Below, piece after piece: positions 20,537 through 31,198 of a stretch of DNA of 64,000 nucleotides. The DNA is taken from NCBI GenBank assembly GCA_024345305.1, contig BRON01000010.1, positions 434,001 to 498,000 on the forward strand, read 5' to 3'. The notes under the pieces are model-generated. The model had not been told where the DNA came from, searched no databases, and saw only the letters and a list, made by a program, of their open reading frames with translations. Position 1 is the first letter of the stretch. Each line of letters begins with the position of its first letter. The position numbers and the translations under genes were made by a program. Source of the stretch: Mrakia gelida. Lineage: Eukaryota > Basidiomycota > Tremellomycetes > Cystofilobasidiales > Mrakiaceae.

Positions 20537-22663
20537 CTAGTTGAACCCTCCGATCATCCCCTTCCTCCATTTCTGCTCTTTTAGGCACACTGGCGGACAA
20601 AACAAAGGGAAGAGCGAGTTGGTGAGCGAAGTTCGGATACGAACTAGAGGGAAAGGGGAAGAAAGGGCAAAAGGGAGGAAAGGGAAAGGAAGGGGAGCGA
20701 AGTCGACGCGAACTCGCAAACTCACTCTCTTTGTGACCTCCTTCTTCTGTGGGAAGTTTCCAGTGCTGGAGCTGAGAACGATGCAAACGATATCCAGTCA
20801 GTTGACAGACTAGACGTCGCGAACAAGCTCGACTCCTCGCGACCCAGACCAAAAACAGTTTCGAATCGTCGAAACTCACCTGGCACGCCTTCCCACAATA
20901 CGTGGCCTTCTTACACACGCACCCGAGGTACTCGCAGACCTTCTCCTCCTTCTTGCCGCAGGAAGGGTTGGAGCAGTTCTTGAGGACAAGATCGAGGACG
21001 ACGGGGTCGGTGGAGATCCAGTCGAGGAGAGCGGGAGGGGAGAGCCAGTAGGGTTGGGAGAGGTAGAGGTAGTCGATGGCTGTGGGCGAGGTAGCGAGCA
21101 TGGGAGTGGAGGGTGAGGGTGAAGGAAGGAGGAGTGGAGGTGAAGGGGGAGAGAGAGGGGATGGGAGGGAAGAGGAGAGGAAGAGCGAAGGTGCCGTGTG
21201 TGAGTTTTTTTGAGACGGGAAAGGGAAGGAACGGAGAGAGAGTAAGAGTGGGGAGATGGACGTACCAGCTTCGAGAGAGTTCATTTCTCTTGGTGCTCGG
21301 ATCACGTCCTCTGTTTGAAAGCGAAACCAAACCCGAAAACGCGTCGACGAAGGTCAGCTCTCCCGTCCCCTCCCTCCTCCAGTCTCAGCCGCCCAACCCC
21401 TCCCAAACCAGAACCCTCACTAACCAGGCTGTTCCACCCCACCCAACACCCTCCTCATCACATGCCCATTCAACCTCACCGCACTCCTCAACAGCACCTT
21501 ACTCAACTCGCAGTCCCCGCCAAACAAACTCCAACTCGCTCTCGCTCCACTGTAAGCCATCTCCGCATCGTTGTTCTCCTCGATCAACCTCCTCGTTTTC
21601 GCCGATGCCTTCGAGGTCAGGGAGGGGTTGAAGTCTGCGAGGGAACGGGAGGTGAGGTGGGTTCCTCCTCGTGGGGGGTTAGTGATGGTGGGAGGGAGGA
21701 GGAGCCAGTTGAACACGAAGTTGAGACATTCTAGGTAGCGGGATTCGGCGATTAGATAGGTTGCTGATGTGCATGATTGTGTTCAAAATCGAGAGGGAAC
21801 GGGAATGGAGGTGAGTTCGAGTTCGCGTCGACGAGCGAAGCCGGAGAAGAAAGCGAACGAGGAAAGATTACGACTCACGCAAACTCGACCTTACACCCAT
21901 GTTATCCCCCGGACACAGCCTGAGCGTCTCTATCGACACCTCAGAAGCTTTAGCCCACTTCTTGTCGTTCGCTGCTGTTTCTCGAATCGATCCGAGGACT
22001 CTGTGCGAAGGACGCGAAACGTCGGTCAGGTCGTCCGTCAGCTTGTTCTATCCTCCAAGAAACACCTCTTCCACGCCTCTTATTCTACGACGGTTATGGT
22101 GCTCACCTCATATAAGGTCTCGTCTCCAAAATGCTCCAGAAGTTCCCCACGTGAGGTCCATCGTCGTCGAACGCCTTCGGTCCAAGGACCTCGAGAAGTC
22201 GCTGCTTCCCTAATCGCTCAGCAGTCTCGTAGGTTCGATCTCGACGCATGGGAGAGTCTGAGCGGTAGGCTGCTAGGAGGCAGTAGGCGTCCATCTGCAA
22301 AAACGAAACCGAAGGAGAAAAGAAGGGTGGTCTGAGTGAGCTCGAACGCAAGGATGGGAGGAGGTGGAAAGCGAAGCTGACTGACGTTGGCTTCATCCTC
22401 TTTGATGGCTCGAAGAACGAGAGGTTCAGCTCGAGCGTAGTCTCCCTGGTTGTGGTATCGTTCAGCTTCTTGTAGACTGAGAAAGAATAAGCAAAAAGAG
22501 AGACGGGCGGGAGGTGGTGAGCTCGAAGGAAAGGGAAGGAAGGAGAGGGAAATGTTGAGCTCTGAGTCCTCTGGGGGACTCACGTTTTCTCGCTCTCCCT
22601 GCTCAGGATTCCACCTCTCGCTTGTCGGTCCTGTACTGATTCGGCTCCCATGTTCTTGTCCAT
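20537..22663 (-). CDS. TPR protein with C-terminal MYND zinc finger
   Basis: The N-terminal part is a tetratricopeptide-like helical region: QEAERYHNQGDYARAEPLVL, then a conserved block with GPKAFDDDGPHVGNFW and ETRPYMR, then TLRLCPGDNMGVR. The ETRPYMR and GDNMG motifs recall a TPR subfamily seen in bacterial proteins and in animal ST7. The C-terminal part is a MYND finger: CSNPSC, CEYLGCVC, YCGKACQ, then HWKLPTEEGGH, giving the eight zinc ligands across two exons. MYND fingers bind proline-rich peptides of partners. The protein ends MIGGFN shortly after the finger. A start at 22663 (MDKNMGAESVQD) is chosen; a second ATG 12 nt downstream is possible. It is divergent from the CUE gene with 177 bp between the starts. 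No methyltransferase (SET) domain is present. The function is unknown; an adaptor role is inferred. Confidence 0.7.
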
Positions 22664-22840
22664 CCCGGTAGCTTTGCCTTTTGGTCGCTGTGGGGGGCTT
22701 TGAAGGAAGGAAGGGAAGGAGGGAAAACGTTGAGCTCGAATCGAAACTGTGCGCTCGGCCTGAAACGAACTCGCTGGCGACTTCCCTCCCTCTCGTCTCC
22801 CTCTCAACACCATCCAGACGCAGAACTTATCTTACGAACG

Positions 22841-24086
22841 ATGGTAGAAGACACTGTTGGAATTGTGAGTCTCATCTAAACGTCTGGATCGTGGAGGAAG
22901 AGGTCGTACGAGCTTCGGATCAGCGCGCTGACTCGTCTCCCTTCCCTCCCTTCCCTTGACCTTCCTTCCTTCCCTACAGATCGTCGCTGTCGCCGTCGTC
23001 TATGTAGCTTACAACTGGCTCTTCAAGGGTACGTCCAGATTTCCTTTCTTCGAGCTACGATTCTCTGAAGCTCACGATGCGCTCGTTCTCAACAGGCAAA
23101 GGCGCTGCTCCCTCCTCCCCTGCTGGTCCTCCCGTTATGGGTCAGGGCATTCTTCGAGGTGTCAACGAGTCTATGGTTCGTCGCTTTGTATACCAGTATC
23201 TTTTCCAAGCTCTGCTTGAAGTAGCCACGCTCTCGCTAACCTCGCTCTCCCTCGGCATCAACCAGGTCCAAACCGTTTCCTCAACCTTCCCTGACCTGCC
23301 TCGCGAGAACATCCTCTACGACCTCTCAAAGACGAAGAACGTTCAACGTACAGTAGAGAGGATCCTTGAGGTCGGAACCTTGCCTGCTGTGAGTTCTACA
23401 CCCTCGTTTCTGCCCCATCTTGATCCTCTCCCTCGTCTCGTCATCCTCCTCCGAACGACCGAACTCGCGAGCTCACACCTTTCCTCCTTCCTTCCCTCTC
23501 CCTCCTTCTTCCCCTCTACCCAGCCTCCACCAAACCTCTTCCCACCCACTCCTCCCCCTCCTCGCACCACCGCCACCACCACCACCTCCTCATCAACCAC
23601 CTCAGCTCGTTCGACACCCACCTTGATCGATCGATTCAACCTCTCGTCCCGCCTGCCTCCTCCTCCGTCCCTCAAGGGCAAGGAACGTGCCGTTGAGCCT
23701 GACGCTGTGGAAGGCGCGAGTGGAGGGAGCAAGATTGGGAGTAATGCTGCGAAGTGGGAGGCTACGGCTGAGGAGAGGGAGAAGAGTTTGAAGAAGAGGA
23801 AGGAGGAGATGGTTCTGGAGGCGAGGAGGTGAGTTTGACGTTTCGTGTTCACTCTGTTCTTGCTGTCTCCCCGTTCAAGAGCAGTGTTGGGGTGGGCGTG
23901 TCGCTTAGAGCTGGAGCGTGAGAAGGGCTCAGCCTTCGTTTGTGGGTCTGGGGGACGAGAGATAAGTAGAACGAAGTCGAGTTCGAGTCCTCGTCGCTAA
24001 CCTTCCCTCCCTCATCCTCTCTCTTCGTCCCCAGGAAACTCCTCGAGAAGAAAGCCCGAGCAGCAGCCGCTGCAGCTTCAGCCTAG
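22841..24086 (+). CDS. CUE1: Cue1-like ER membrane protein with CUE domain
   Basis: This protein most resembles yeast Cue1, which anchors and activates the ubiquitin-conjugating enzyme Ubc7 at the ER membrane for ER-associated degradation. The first exon encodes only MVEDTVGI. The second adds a transmembrane helix (IVAVAVVYVAYNWLF). A short Gly/Pro linker follows, then a CUE domain: VQTVSSTFPDLPRENILYDL, with a C-terminal leucine-rich helix up to VGTLP. A Pro/Thr-rich linker leads to a charged C-terminal coil ending RAAAAAASA, which may correspond to the Ubc7-binding helix of Cue1 (inference). The length of about 260 residues is slightly above yeast Cue1 (203). The architecture (one helix, CUE, coil) makes the call firm, but AMFR-type proteins without a RING are an alternative. 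Confidence 0.72.
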
Positions 24087-24275
24087 ATCCTCCCCCTCGA
24101 TCTCACTAGCTATCTCTCGTCGATCAGGATGAACCCTTCAACTCCCCTGTCTTTCGCCTCGCCTCGTCGCGTCGTCGTCAACCAAATCATCAAGAAAGGA
24201 CAGCCTCAACTCTCGTACAACTAGACTCAAAAGGGAAAGGCATAAGTAGGATCGTCGCGCGCGCCGGTGGCGGAC
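24087..24275. other. Short convergent intergenic space
   Basis: 189 bp between the CUE gene and the proline-rich gene. It holds the 3' UTRs only; no structured element is seen. Confidence 0.35.
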
Positions 24276-25532
24276 TTAGTGGTGGTGCTTGTCGTCGTCG
24301 TCGTCGTCCTTCCTCCTGTCGAACGACGAGGGTCAGCGACGCGTTCTCGAACGAACGAACGAGACGAGAGGAAGAGCAGAGGAGAAGGAGGGGGGCGACT
24401 CACTTGATAGGGAAGCTCTTCCCTGTCATTCTCTCGTACTGGTTTCGGATCTGGGAGGCTATAACTCGATCTTTGGCCTGTGACGGAGGAGCGAGTGGGA
24501 GGGAGATCAGGGGAGAGCACGACGACTCAGGGAGAACGGAGAGGGGAGGAGAGGAGGGAGGGGAAGAGGGAAGAGGGATATGGGATGAGGGACAAACCTG
24601 TTCAGCAGCACTCTCGTCGGACTGATCGGTGGTAGATCCTAGAACTTTCTGAACCCAGTCGATGGACTTGTCGAGCGCGTCCTGTGGAGGGAGAGATGTG
24701 GGATGAGGAGAGGAGGGAGGCAAGGTGTCAGCGTTTCTGAGCTCATCTGCACCATCTCCGCTGTGGAGGCGTCGCTCAACACTCCCTCAAGCTCGAAGCA
24801 CGTATCTAGATGATGCGAGCGAAGGAAGGGAGATCGAAAAACGTCCGTCGCACTCACCTCCCTCTCCTCTCCCTTGATCCCTCCTCCAGCCAACCCCTCC
24901 AACTTCTCTAACAACCCCTCTCCCTTCTTACTACTCGGAACCTCCCCACCTTCTCCACTCTTCGTCCTATGCAACTTCGCCCCCATCTTCTCAAGCAAGT
25001 TCTTCTCGGGGGGAGGAGGAGGAGGCGGCTCCGTCTTTCCAAGCGAGAAGTCTTCCAATCCATCCCAGATCGACCCATCTGCTTTTCGAGGAGGAGCAGG
25101 AGCGACAGGGATTTGAGAAGCTGCTTCGAGTTGACCTTCTCCTTCGAGTTTGTCGGCGAGTTTGTGGAGGAGACCCTGGTTTCGAGAGGGAGATGGGGAG
25201 GGGGTTCGAGCGGGTTGAGGCTGAGCTTCGTGATGGTGGAACGAGGAGTGATGCTGCTGAGCTTGGAGCTGAGGAGGAGAAGGAGCTTGAGGGGAGGAAG
25301 GAGGAGATCTGTCGATGTGGAGTTTGGATTGAAGTTTTTCGAAGAGGTTGTCGTCCTCGTCCTTCGCGGTAGGAGCTGGAGCGGGAGGAGGAGGGGGAGG
25401 GGGAGGAGGCGCATCGTGTCGATGGACGGCGTCGTGGATCTTGTCGAGGAATGAGTCTGACTCGACGGGAGCGGGAGGAGGAGGAGGGGGTGGAGGGGGA
25501 GGAGTGGGCTCTCGGTGATGGAAGAAGGACAT
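24276..25532 (-). CDS. Proline-rich protein with conserved fungal C-terminus
   Basis: The protein has about 300 residues and starts MSFFHHREPTPPPPPPPPPP. It alternates proline runs with short amphipathic repeats of the type LLEKLxxKL (for example FEKLQSKLH, LLHKLADKLEGEG, LLEKMGAKLH, LLEKLEGLAGGG). The C-terminal exons encode DALDKSIDWVQKVLG, then ESAAEQAKDRVIASQIRNQY, then TGKSFPIK. This end matches a conserved fungal block seen in small stress-related proteins, some annotated as Ddr48-like; no biochemical role is established. The last exon adds a tail of six Asp, Lys and three His residues. The repeated amphipathic helices suggest membrane or lipid-surface binding (inference). The ATG at 25532 is the first after an Arg/Ser-rich UTR-like stretch. 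Confidence 0.6.
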
Positions 25533-26244
25533 GTTGAGGCGAGGTGAGATGGTGGTGGTTCGCGGGAAGGAAGCGATGCAAGAGGGAAGGAGGAGTTTGG
25601 AGGCGAGACAGGGGAGGGTTCGAGCGGACGAGGCGTCACCTTCACGATCTGCGAAAGAAATCTTTCGAGAGGGAGTGATGATAAAGAGACGAAATCCGTG
25701 TGAGTCTTTGGGGTGGGTCTGGGAGAGCTGGGAAGAACGAGAAAGCAATTTCGTCGAGCAGCTTGAACGGACGCGTCGCTCCTTCGCTCGCTCGTTCGTT
25801 AGACTTCGTCGAGGCTACGAAACCTCCTTCGCTTTACCGAAGGATATGATATGAGTCACACCTTGTCTCCGAGGGGAAGAAGACTGAACTTGTTCTTCTT
25901 TGAAGACAGGTATCCGCCATCTCGTCTTCGACGCGTCTCGATCTCGGGCTCATTCTTCCTTTCGAGCTCGCGAGAGACCCTTCGATCCGAATCAGAGCAC
26001 AGTGAAGGTTGATATCATAGAACGTATGTACTGCTGCGTTCCTGCTCGCTCCATGCTCCGACTGCTGACTCGGGCGATGTAAGAAGAAGTCCAGACTCCG
26101 TGGACGACGTCGACTGCAGGAAAGGAAGCAAAAGGAGCAGGTCAAGGAAGAGTCAGTTTGAGTACGTTGGAGGGTATCTGAGAGAGAGCTATAGCGGAAT
26201 GAGAGATGGAGAGAGAGTAAGCGAACAGTTACTCACCCTCGAAA
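25533..26244. other. Intergenic region with 3' UTR intron of the F-box-like gene
   Basis: On the minus strand, just after the F-box-like stop, there is GTGAGTAACTG (about 26234), a CTGAC branch and a CTGCAG acceptor near 26115. This is an intron placed after the stop codon. The remainder is the promoter side of the proline-rich gene, with one ACGCGTC motif near 25771 and another near 25929. No other gene is seen. Confidence 0.4.
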
Positions 26245-27431
26245 TCACTCTCCCAAACGCAAGACCCTCCTCGTCCCCGAATCGACCTCCTCAAACTCAA
26301 TCAGCCCAGCCCACCTCCTTTGCTTTTCGATATCCACCTCGTTTTCCGCACACACCTTCAAGACCCGATCCTCGAGATGGCGCGACTGGGCGCTGCACTG
26401 AACGCGAAGGACGACCTTGACGAGGAAGGACGAAGCCAGGAGGGCCCGCTCCTCGTCGACCTGGTACTCTCCATTGAAGAGTCCAAAAAGGTCTCCAAAG
26501 GCGTTCCATACAGAGTCGATGGAGGAATCGATCTCCTCCTCCGGCCATCGCTTGACCACGTCGTAAACTACGACGAGAGGTCTGGTCAAGGTGTGGGCCA
26601 GGGAGATGCGAAGATGTTCCCAAGGTCCGCTGTTGATGAAGGTGATCGTTTCGAGTCCAGTCCAAGGGAGGACGAGAGGGACCTCGAGGTAGAAGAACGA
26701 GTCCTCAGGTTCCTTGGAGGATTGGGAGGTGGAGACGACGAAGTGAGTTGGGTTGAAGTAGTTGAGGAGCTGGGAGAGTTTGAAGGGTTCTCCGACGTCG
26801 CCTACCTGTCGACGAACTCGAAGGGTGAGGTTCTTGACGGGGTGGGGTCCGTTGGAGGAGGAGAGTCGATCTTTTTGAAGATCGAGACCATCGAAGTCAC
26901 GGGAGCCCATGCTCGGTTGAAGCACAAAGGCGAAGGAGTTGACTTGACGGAGATCGAGGTAGGATTCGATGGAGATCTGTCGACTCGAAGGGTTCTGGAG
27001 GGGAGAGGGGAGGAGAGAGAGGTGAGCTTTTGAAGGCTTGAGAGGAGCGAGATGCGCTGAACGAGAACGCAGATTGAACGTACCGACACACAGAATAGTT
27101 TCCTCAGTTTTGGGATCCCTTTGATTGTGATGTTCTGGTAGAGAAGAGGGGAGGAAAGCTCGAGGAAGGCGAGGGAAACCTTGGAGGTTGAAGCGAGGGT
27201 CGCTTGATCGCAGAAGCGGAGGATGTCCCTCTTCAGTTCCATAGGAAGGGAGGGAAGGGGGTGATCCGAGGGAGGGAGGGAGGAGGTAGAGGATCTTTGG
27301 ACGACATCGACGATGGGAGGAGGAAGGGGAAGGGCTGAGGAGGCAAGGTGGTCGGGATGGGAGGAGGAGGAAAGGGAGCGAGTGACCTCCTCCTTCTGGA
27401 GCCCGAGTTCGAGCGACGTCGATTCCGACAT
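26245..27431 (-). CDS. F-box-like protein, copy 1
   Basis: A 365-residue protein in two exons (27431..27084 and 26994..26245). Near residues 65-110 it has an F-box-like segment: LPSLPMELKRDILRFCDQ, then TLASTSKVSLAFLELSS and PLLYQNITI. Fungal F-box proteins of this type link substrates to the SCF ubiquitin ligase through Skp1. The rest carries alternating hydrophobic strands and helices (ESYLDLRQVNSFAFVLQ, WTGLETITFINSGPW) in place of clear leucine-rich repeats. The C-terminal motif ERALLAS and the acidic end RRWAGLIEFEEVDS are shared with the copy at 36679. The intron position and phase are the same in the two copies. The target is unknown. A further intron follows the stop codon. Confidence 0.68.
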
Positions 27432-28043
27432 GTTTGAGATGGGGTAGAGGAGGAGCGAGAGGTGGGAGCGAGGAAGCGGGCTGGGAACAGTTCTTGGTAG
27501 CAGCGGATCCTGGTCGTTGCGAGGGAAGGAGGAGCTCGTGATCTCGAACTCCTTTTCGCTTCCCTCCTCCTCGCGCTGTCTCGTTTCGTGCCCTTCGTCC
27601 AGGCCTTCTCGAAAGCAAACCTTCACAGTAACAAACGACGGCAAAGAGGGAGAGAGGGAGAGAGCATGGATGGCGATGGCGAGAACGAAGACCCGTAGAA
27701 ATCGAGCGGTAGAGATAGAAGAGAGAGTTGAAAAGCGAAACGAAACGCGACCAAAAAGACCCAAAAAGATAGAAGAAGACGAGACCAAGAAAGAGAGATC
27801 GCAAAGTGAGGACATGGAACGAGAGGAGGAGATCGTGAGAAGCCTAGGTAAGGTAGGTAGGTGAGAGCAAGACGACCAAGAAGATACGAAAGCGAGACGA
27901 AGTCCGAACCGAGAGCTGAGTCGAGAGAAGAGGCGAGGGAGGTATGCGGTGATTATTCGGCGTAGCTGTGAGGAGGGGAGATACGATGAGGGTCAGGGAA
28001 GGAGAGCGACACGTCGAGAAGAGAAAACAAGAGAGAGGATGAC
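27432..28043. other. Upstream region of F-box-like copy 1
   Basis: The 600 bp before the F-box-like ATG also form the 3' flank of BEM1. The frame upstream of the ATG stays open for a long way and resembles, residue by residue, the open frame upstream of copy 2 (ITSSSFPRNDQ against LTSSSSFPCDDQ). It is either a duplicated 5' UTR or a missed N-terminal extension. Confidence 0.4.
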
Positions 28044-30825
28044 TCACAGCACCAACTTCTCAACCGTCTCCATCCACTCCTCCAGATCCTCATCTCCCGC
28101 CACATCCCTAAAGGCCGCACTCGTGCTATCCCTATACCTCAACTTCCTCCTCCCTCCACCCAACCGATCCTGCACCTTCTCCATCAACTGCTCGAACGAC
28201 ACGTTCGGTGGGACTCGAATGGCGATCAAGTCGTCCGTCGCTCGATCAAAGATCTTGATCTTCTTGTACGCTGCTGACGAGCCTCCTCCTCCTCCCGAAG
28301 TGTTGTTGGACGTGGAGCGAGGTATAGGAGGAGGAGGGAGAGCGCTGTTGTTGGCTGTGAAGGTGAGGGGGGACATGGTGTTGTTTCCGAGGACTCCTCC
28401 GACCGCGTTGGATCCCCAGGAGGAGGAGGTGGCGAGTCCGGAAGCGTTGTCTGAGTTTGGACGAGGGGAGTTGTTGGTGTTGGAGGAGGTGGGGTTGTTG
28501 TTGTTGGATTGGGGAGGGCCTCGAAGGGTGGTGTCTATCCGAGGAAGAGGGGAAGGGCCGCGAGACGAGCCTCCTCCTCCGTTCGAGTTCGAGGTCGCGT
28601 ACTGTTGCTGCTGCTGTTGCTGTTGCTGCTGGTTTCCTCCTCCGTTGGAGTAGTACGACTGTCCTCTCGAGTCTCTCGACTGTCCTCTCGAGTCCCTCGA
28701 CTGATCCAGCGACGGCTCATAGCGATCGTCCTCCTCTCCTTGCTCCGAGAGCGAAAGAGCAGCGAGCGGATCCTCCAACGGCGGCGACGATTGCTCGTCG
28801 AGAAGCTGCCTCTCCGCCTCGCTCCTCGCAAACACCACCTTGGTATCTCCCGTTCCGAGCGAGAAGAACCTCCTGACGAGCTCGTGCGAGAGGATGTAGC
28901 CCGCGTTCCGACGATGCAGACCGATGAGGAATCGAATGTAGACGTCCAGATCCTCGCGACGCGTGTTGGTGATCGCGTCGTCGATGAAGTCCAGCGGTCC
29001 AGGCATGTAGGGGAGGATCCTCTCGGGGTTGTTTCCTCCAGGAGACTCGGCTCCTCCGTCGAGAGGTCGACCAGCTTCGGAAGGGAACGCGTCGAGGAGG
29101 GAGATTTGGAAGTGGTAGAAGTCCTCGTAGAGTCGGAAGATGGTGAGACGCATAGTGGGGTTCTGAGCGTCCTCGGGAAGGAAGATGGCGTGGATTCGGA
29201 ACCAGTACTGATCGGCTTCTTGGTGGAAGGAGACGACCGACGCGGAGGTGAAGGTCCCTGGAGGAAGGAGGGTGAAGGATTCCGCTGGTTCTTCCTCCGC
29301 GCTTGGACGAGTTCCGGAGGAGGTGGAGGATTGCTGGGAGGAGGGGAGACCGGAGGGAGTGTTGTTGTAGTCCGAGGACTGCTGCTGTTGATGACGTGGC
29401 TGCTGCTGCTGGTGCTGCTGTTGGTAGGAGGGCTGCTGCTGCTGCTGCTGAGGTTGGAACTGCTGCTCGGCGAGCGCCCGTGACTGCTGATCCTGAAGCT
29501 GTCCTCCTGACGACTTCGCGAAGGGTGAATCGACGACTCCTGAGCTGTTGGTGAACTCGAAGCGACCGAGAGGGATGGAGGCTGCCTTGTAGTCGGCCGT
29601 CTTCTGCTTCCATTCGTCGACTCGAGGGATCCCTCCTGCTCGAAGGAGCTCAGCGACGTTCTCGACTGGTCGACCTGTCGTTGGGTCTCGAATCTCGACG
29701 AACGAGACTGGGATGAGACCTGGACCTCCGAGACGACCTATGGGCTTCGCGACGAACCTGAAAAAGTGAGCAAAAGAGTCAGATGTTGAACGAGCGAGCA
29801 TGGAAGGCAAAGAGAAAGAGGTCGAGCTCACCACTCGTGATTCGACTGAGCGATAACGATGATAGGCTCTCCAGCTTTGGCTTGAAGCTCGTCTGGTCGC
29901 TCCGCGTCGAAGTCGTACTGGACGATAGCGTAGAGACTGCAAGAGGAAAAAGGCAGAGGAGATGAGCTTCGTTTCGCTCTCGATTGCGACTCGCTCGAAA
30001 GGGTCGAAGAGCAGGGAGGAGGTTGGGACTGACGGAGCTGGAGCTTTGCTCGCTGGAGGCTTGCCGTTGGTAGATGGCACCGAGCGAGCTGTATTGGGCA
30101 TGGGAGGAGTTGATCGTGTCGGACTATTCGCAGGGATGTCGAGGTAAGACAAAAAAGGAAGGTGAGATTCTGGGGTCGCTCTCGACGTCCCTCTTTCCTC
30201 CTTCGGCGGCTGTGAAAGAAGTCGAGGACTGACCTTGTGCTCCTTCCGTTGTCCGACTTGGATGCGCCTGCTGAACCTCCTCGACCGAACTCCTCGAACT
30301 TGGCTTTGGGAACGAGACCTCGAGCGTTGGAGATGGTGTCTGAAGGGCGAGGTGGGAAGCGAGAGAGGAAAAGGTCAGCTTCCCTTTCTTCCCTTCCTTC
30401 GATCTAGACGGCTCCATCCGACTCCCACGACAGCTCTGACAGTCCATCCACCCATACATGAAACTCTGACGTTCTCCGGAGAGTTTTTCTGAGCTTGTAG
30501 AGCTCAAGAAACGGCCTAAAAGGACGAGTGGAGAAGGGAGGGACTCACTCAAAGCCTCATAATACATCCCTCCTCTTCCATCCTCCCTCTCTCCAACGAC
30601 GTAGAAGAAATCTCCTTTGGCGAAGGGAAGCTCCTGGGGTGATCGCGTTGACGAGTGAGACTCCTTTGCTCTGATGACCTTCTTTGGAGGAGCTATCGAT
30701 GAGGAGGGTTTGGAGAGGGAGGGGACGAAGCCGGCTGGGAAGGTAGGAGAAGCTGTAGAGGAAGAAGGAGATCCATGCGAGGAATCCTTGTTCTTGTCCC
30801 CGAGGGAACGTCGGAGGGACTTCAT
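28044..30825 (-). CDS. BEM1: Bem1-type polarity scaffold (SH3-SH3-PX-PB1)
   Basis: Bem1 is a scaffold that binds Cdc24, Cdc42 and PAK kinases at sites of polarised growth. The full order of domains is visible. The first SH3 domain (VIRAKESH to LVPKAKFEEF) is followed by a linker and a second SH3 domain (LYAIVQYDFDAERPDEL to GLIPVSFVEI). A PX domain spans TFTSASVVSFHQEADQYWF to the loop RILPYMPGP and VYIRFLIGLHRRN. A C-terminal PB1 domain runs from YKKIKIFDRATDDLIAIRV to KLRYRDSTSA and the acidic DEDLEEW. Between SH3-2 and PX, and between PX and PB1, there are glutamine-rich tracts encoded by CAG/CTG microsatellites. The start at 30825 (MKSLRRSLGDKNKDSS) fits the basic N-terminus of Bem1 proteins. 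The large 3' exon covers PX and PB1; the SH3 part is split into several small exons. Confidence 0.92.
28605..28633 (-). repeat. CTG/CAG microsatellite coding polyglutamine in BEM1
   Basis: Forward GCTGTTGCT-type triplets encode ten consecutive Gln on the minus strand, in the linker before the PB1 domain. A second and longer Gln-rich block lies at about 29385-29465, in the linker before the PX domain. Confidence 0.8.
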
Positions 30826-31198
30826 GCAGTCGAGAGGAAGCTGAGGTGGCTACCGAGGAGGGGTGAGCGGGAGGGAGGAAGGCGAGGGAAGGGCGGAGGA
30901 GCGTCGTGTGTTGAGGTTGAAGGTCTGTTGAGAGAGAGCGTTTCAAGTGAGAAGAAGGAACCGGTCAGGGATGTAACGATTCCAACGGCGATATCCGGAA
31001 GTTTTTAATCGATACGAACAGCGAAGATCTTGATGGGGGAGAGAGATTGCAAGGTGTTGAATGTCGAGAAACAGCAAGGAGGGTGGACGGTAAGGGGGAG
31101 GGAGAGGAACAAAGCCCAATCGAGTTCACAGTCGAAGCTCAACCCAAAACGACGACAACCTCACCTTCCTCCCCCCTGGAAAAAACTTCCGACTCACC
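30826..31198. promoter_or_regulatory. Divergent promoter, BEM1 and coiled-coil gene
   Basis: 373 bp separate the two start codons. The + side just before 31199 is C-rich (CTTCCTCCCCCCTGG). No TATA or CCAAT box stands out. Confidence 0.35.

Noticed and set aside
21060..21101. ATG at 21101 as the start of a separate MYND protein
   Set aside because: The sequence between this ATG and the CCCACAG acceptor is intronic. The exon AIDYLYLSQPYW joins upstream TPR exons in frame, so it is one gene.
23500..23600. CUE gene ending at the Pro/Thr-rich stretch
   Set aside because: The frame continues through a good donor at about 23828 to a final exon with a normal stop at 24086.
26320..27033. 237-codon + strand open frame opposite F-box-like copy 1
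   Set aside because: It is antisense to a conserved exon. The codon bias of this G+C-rich genome leaves the opposite strand open; no domain and no splice logic.
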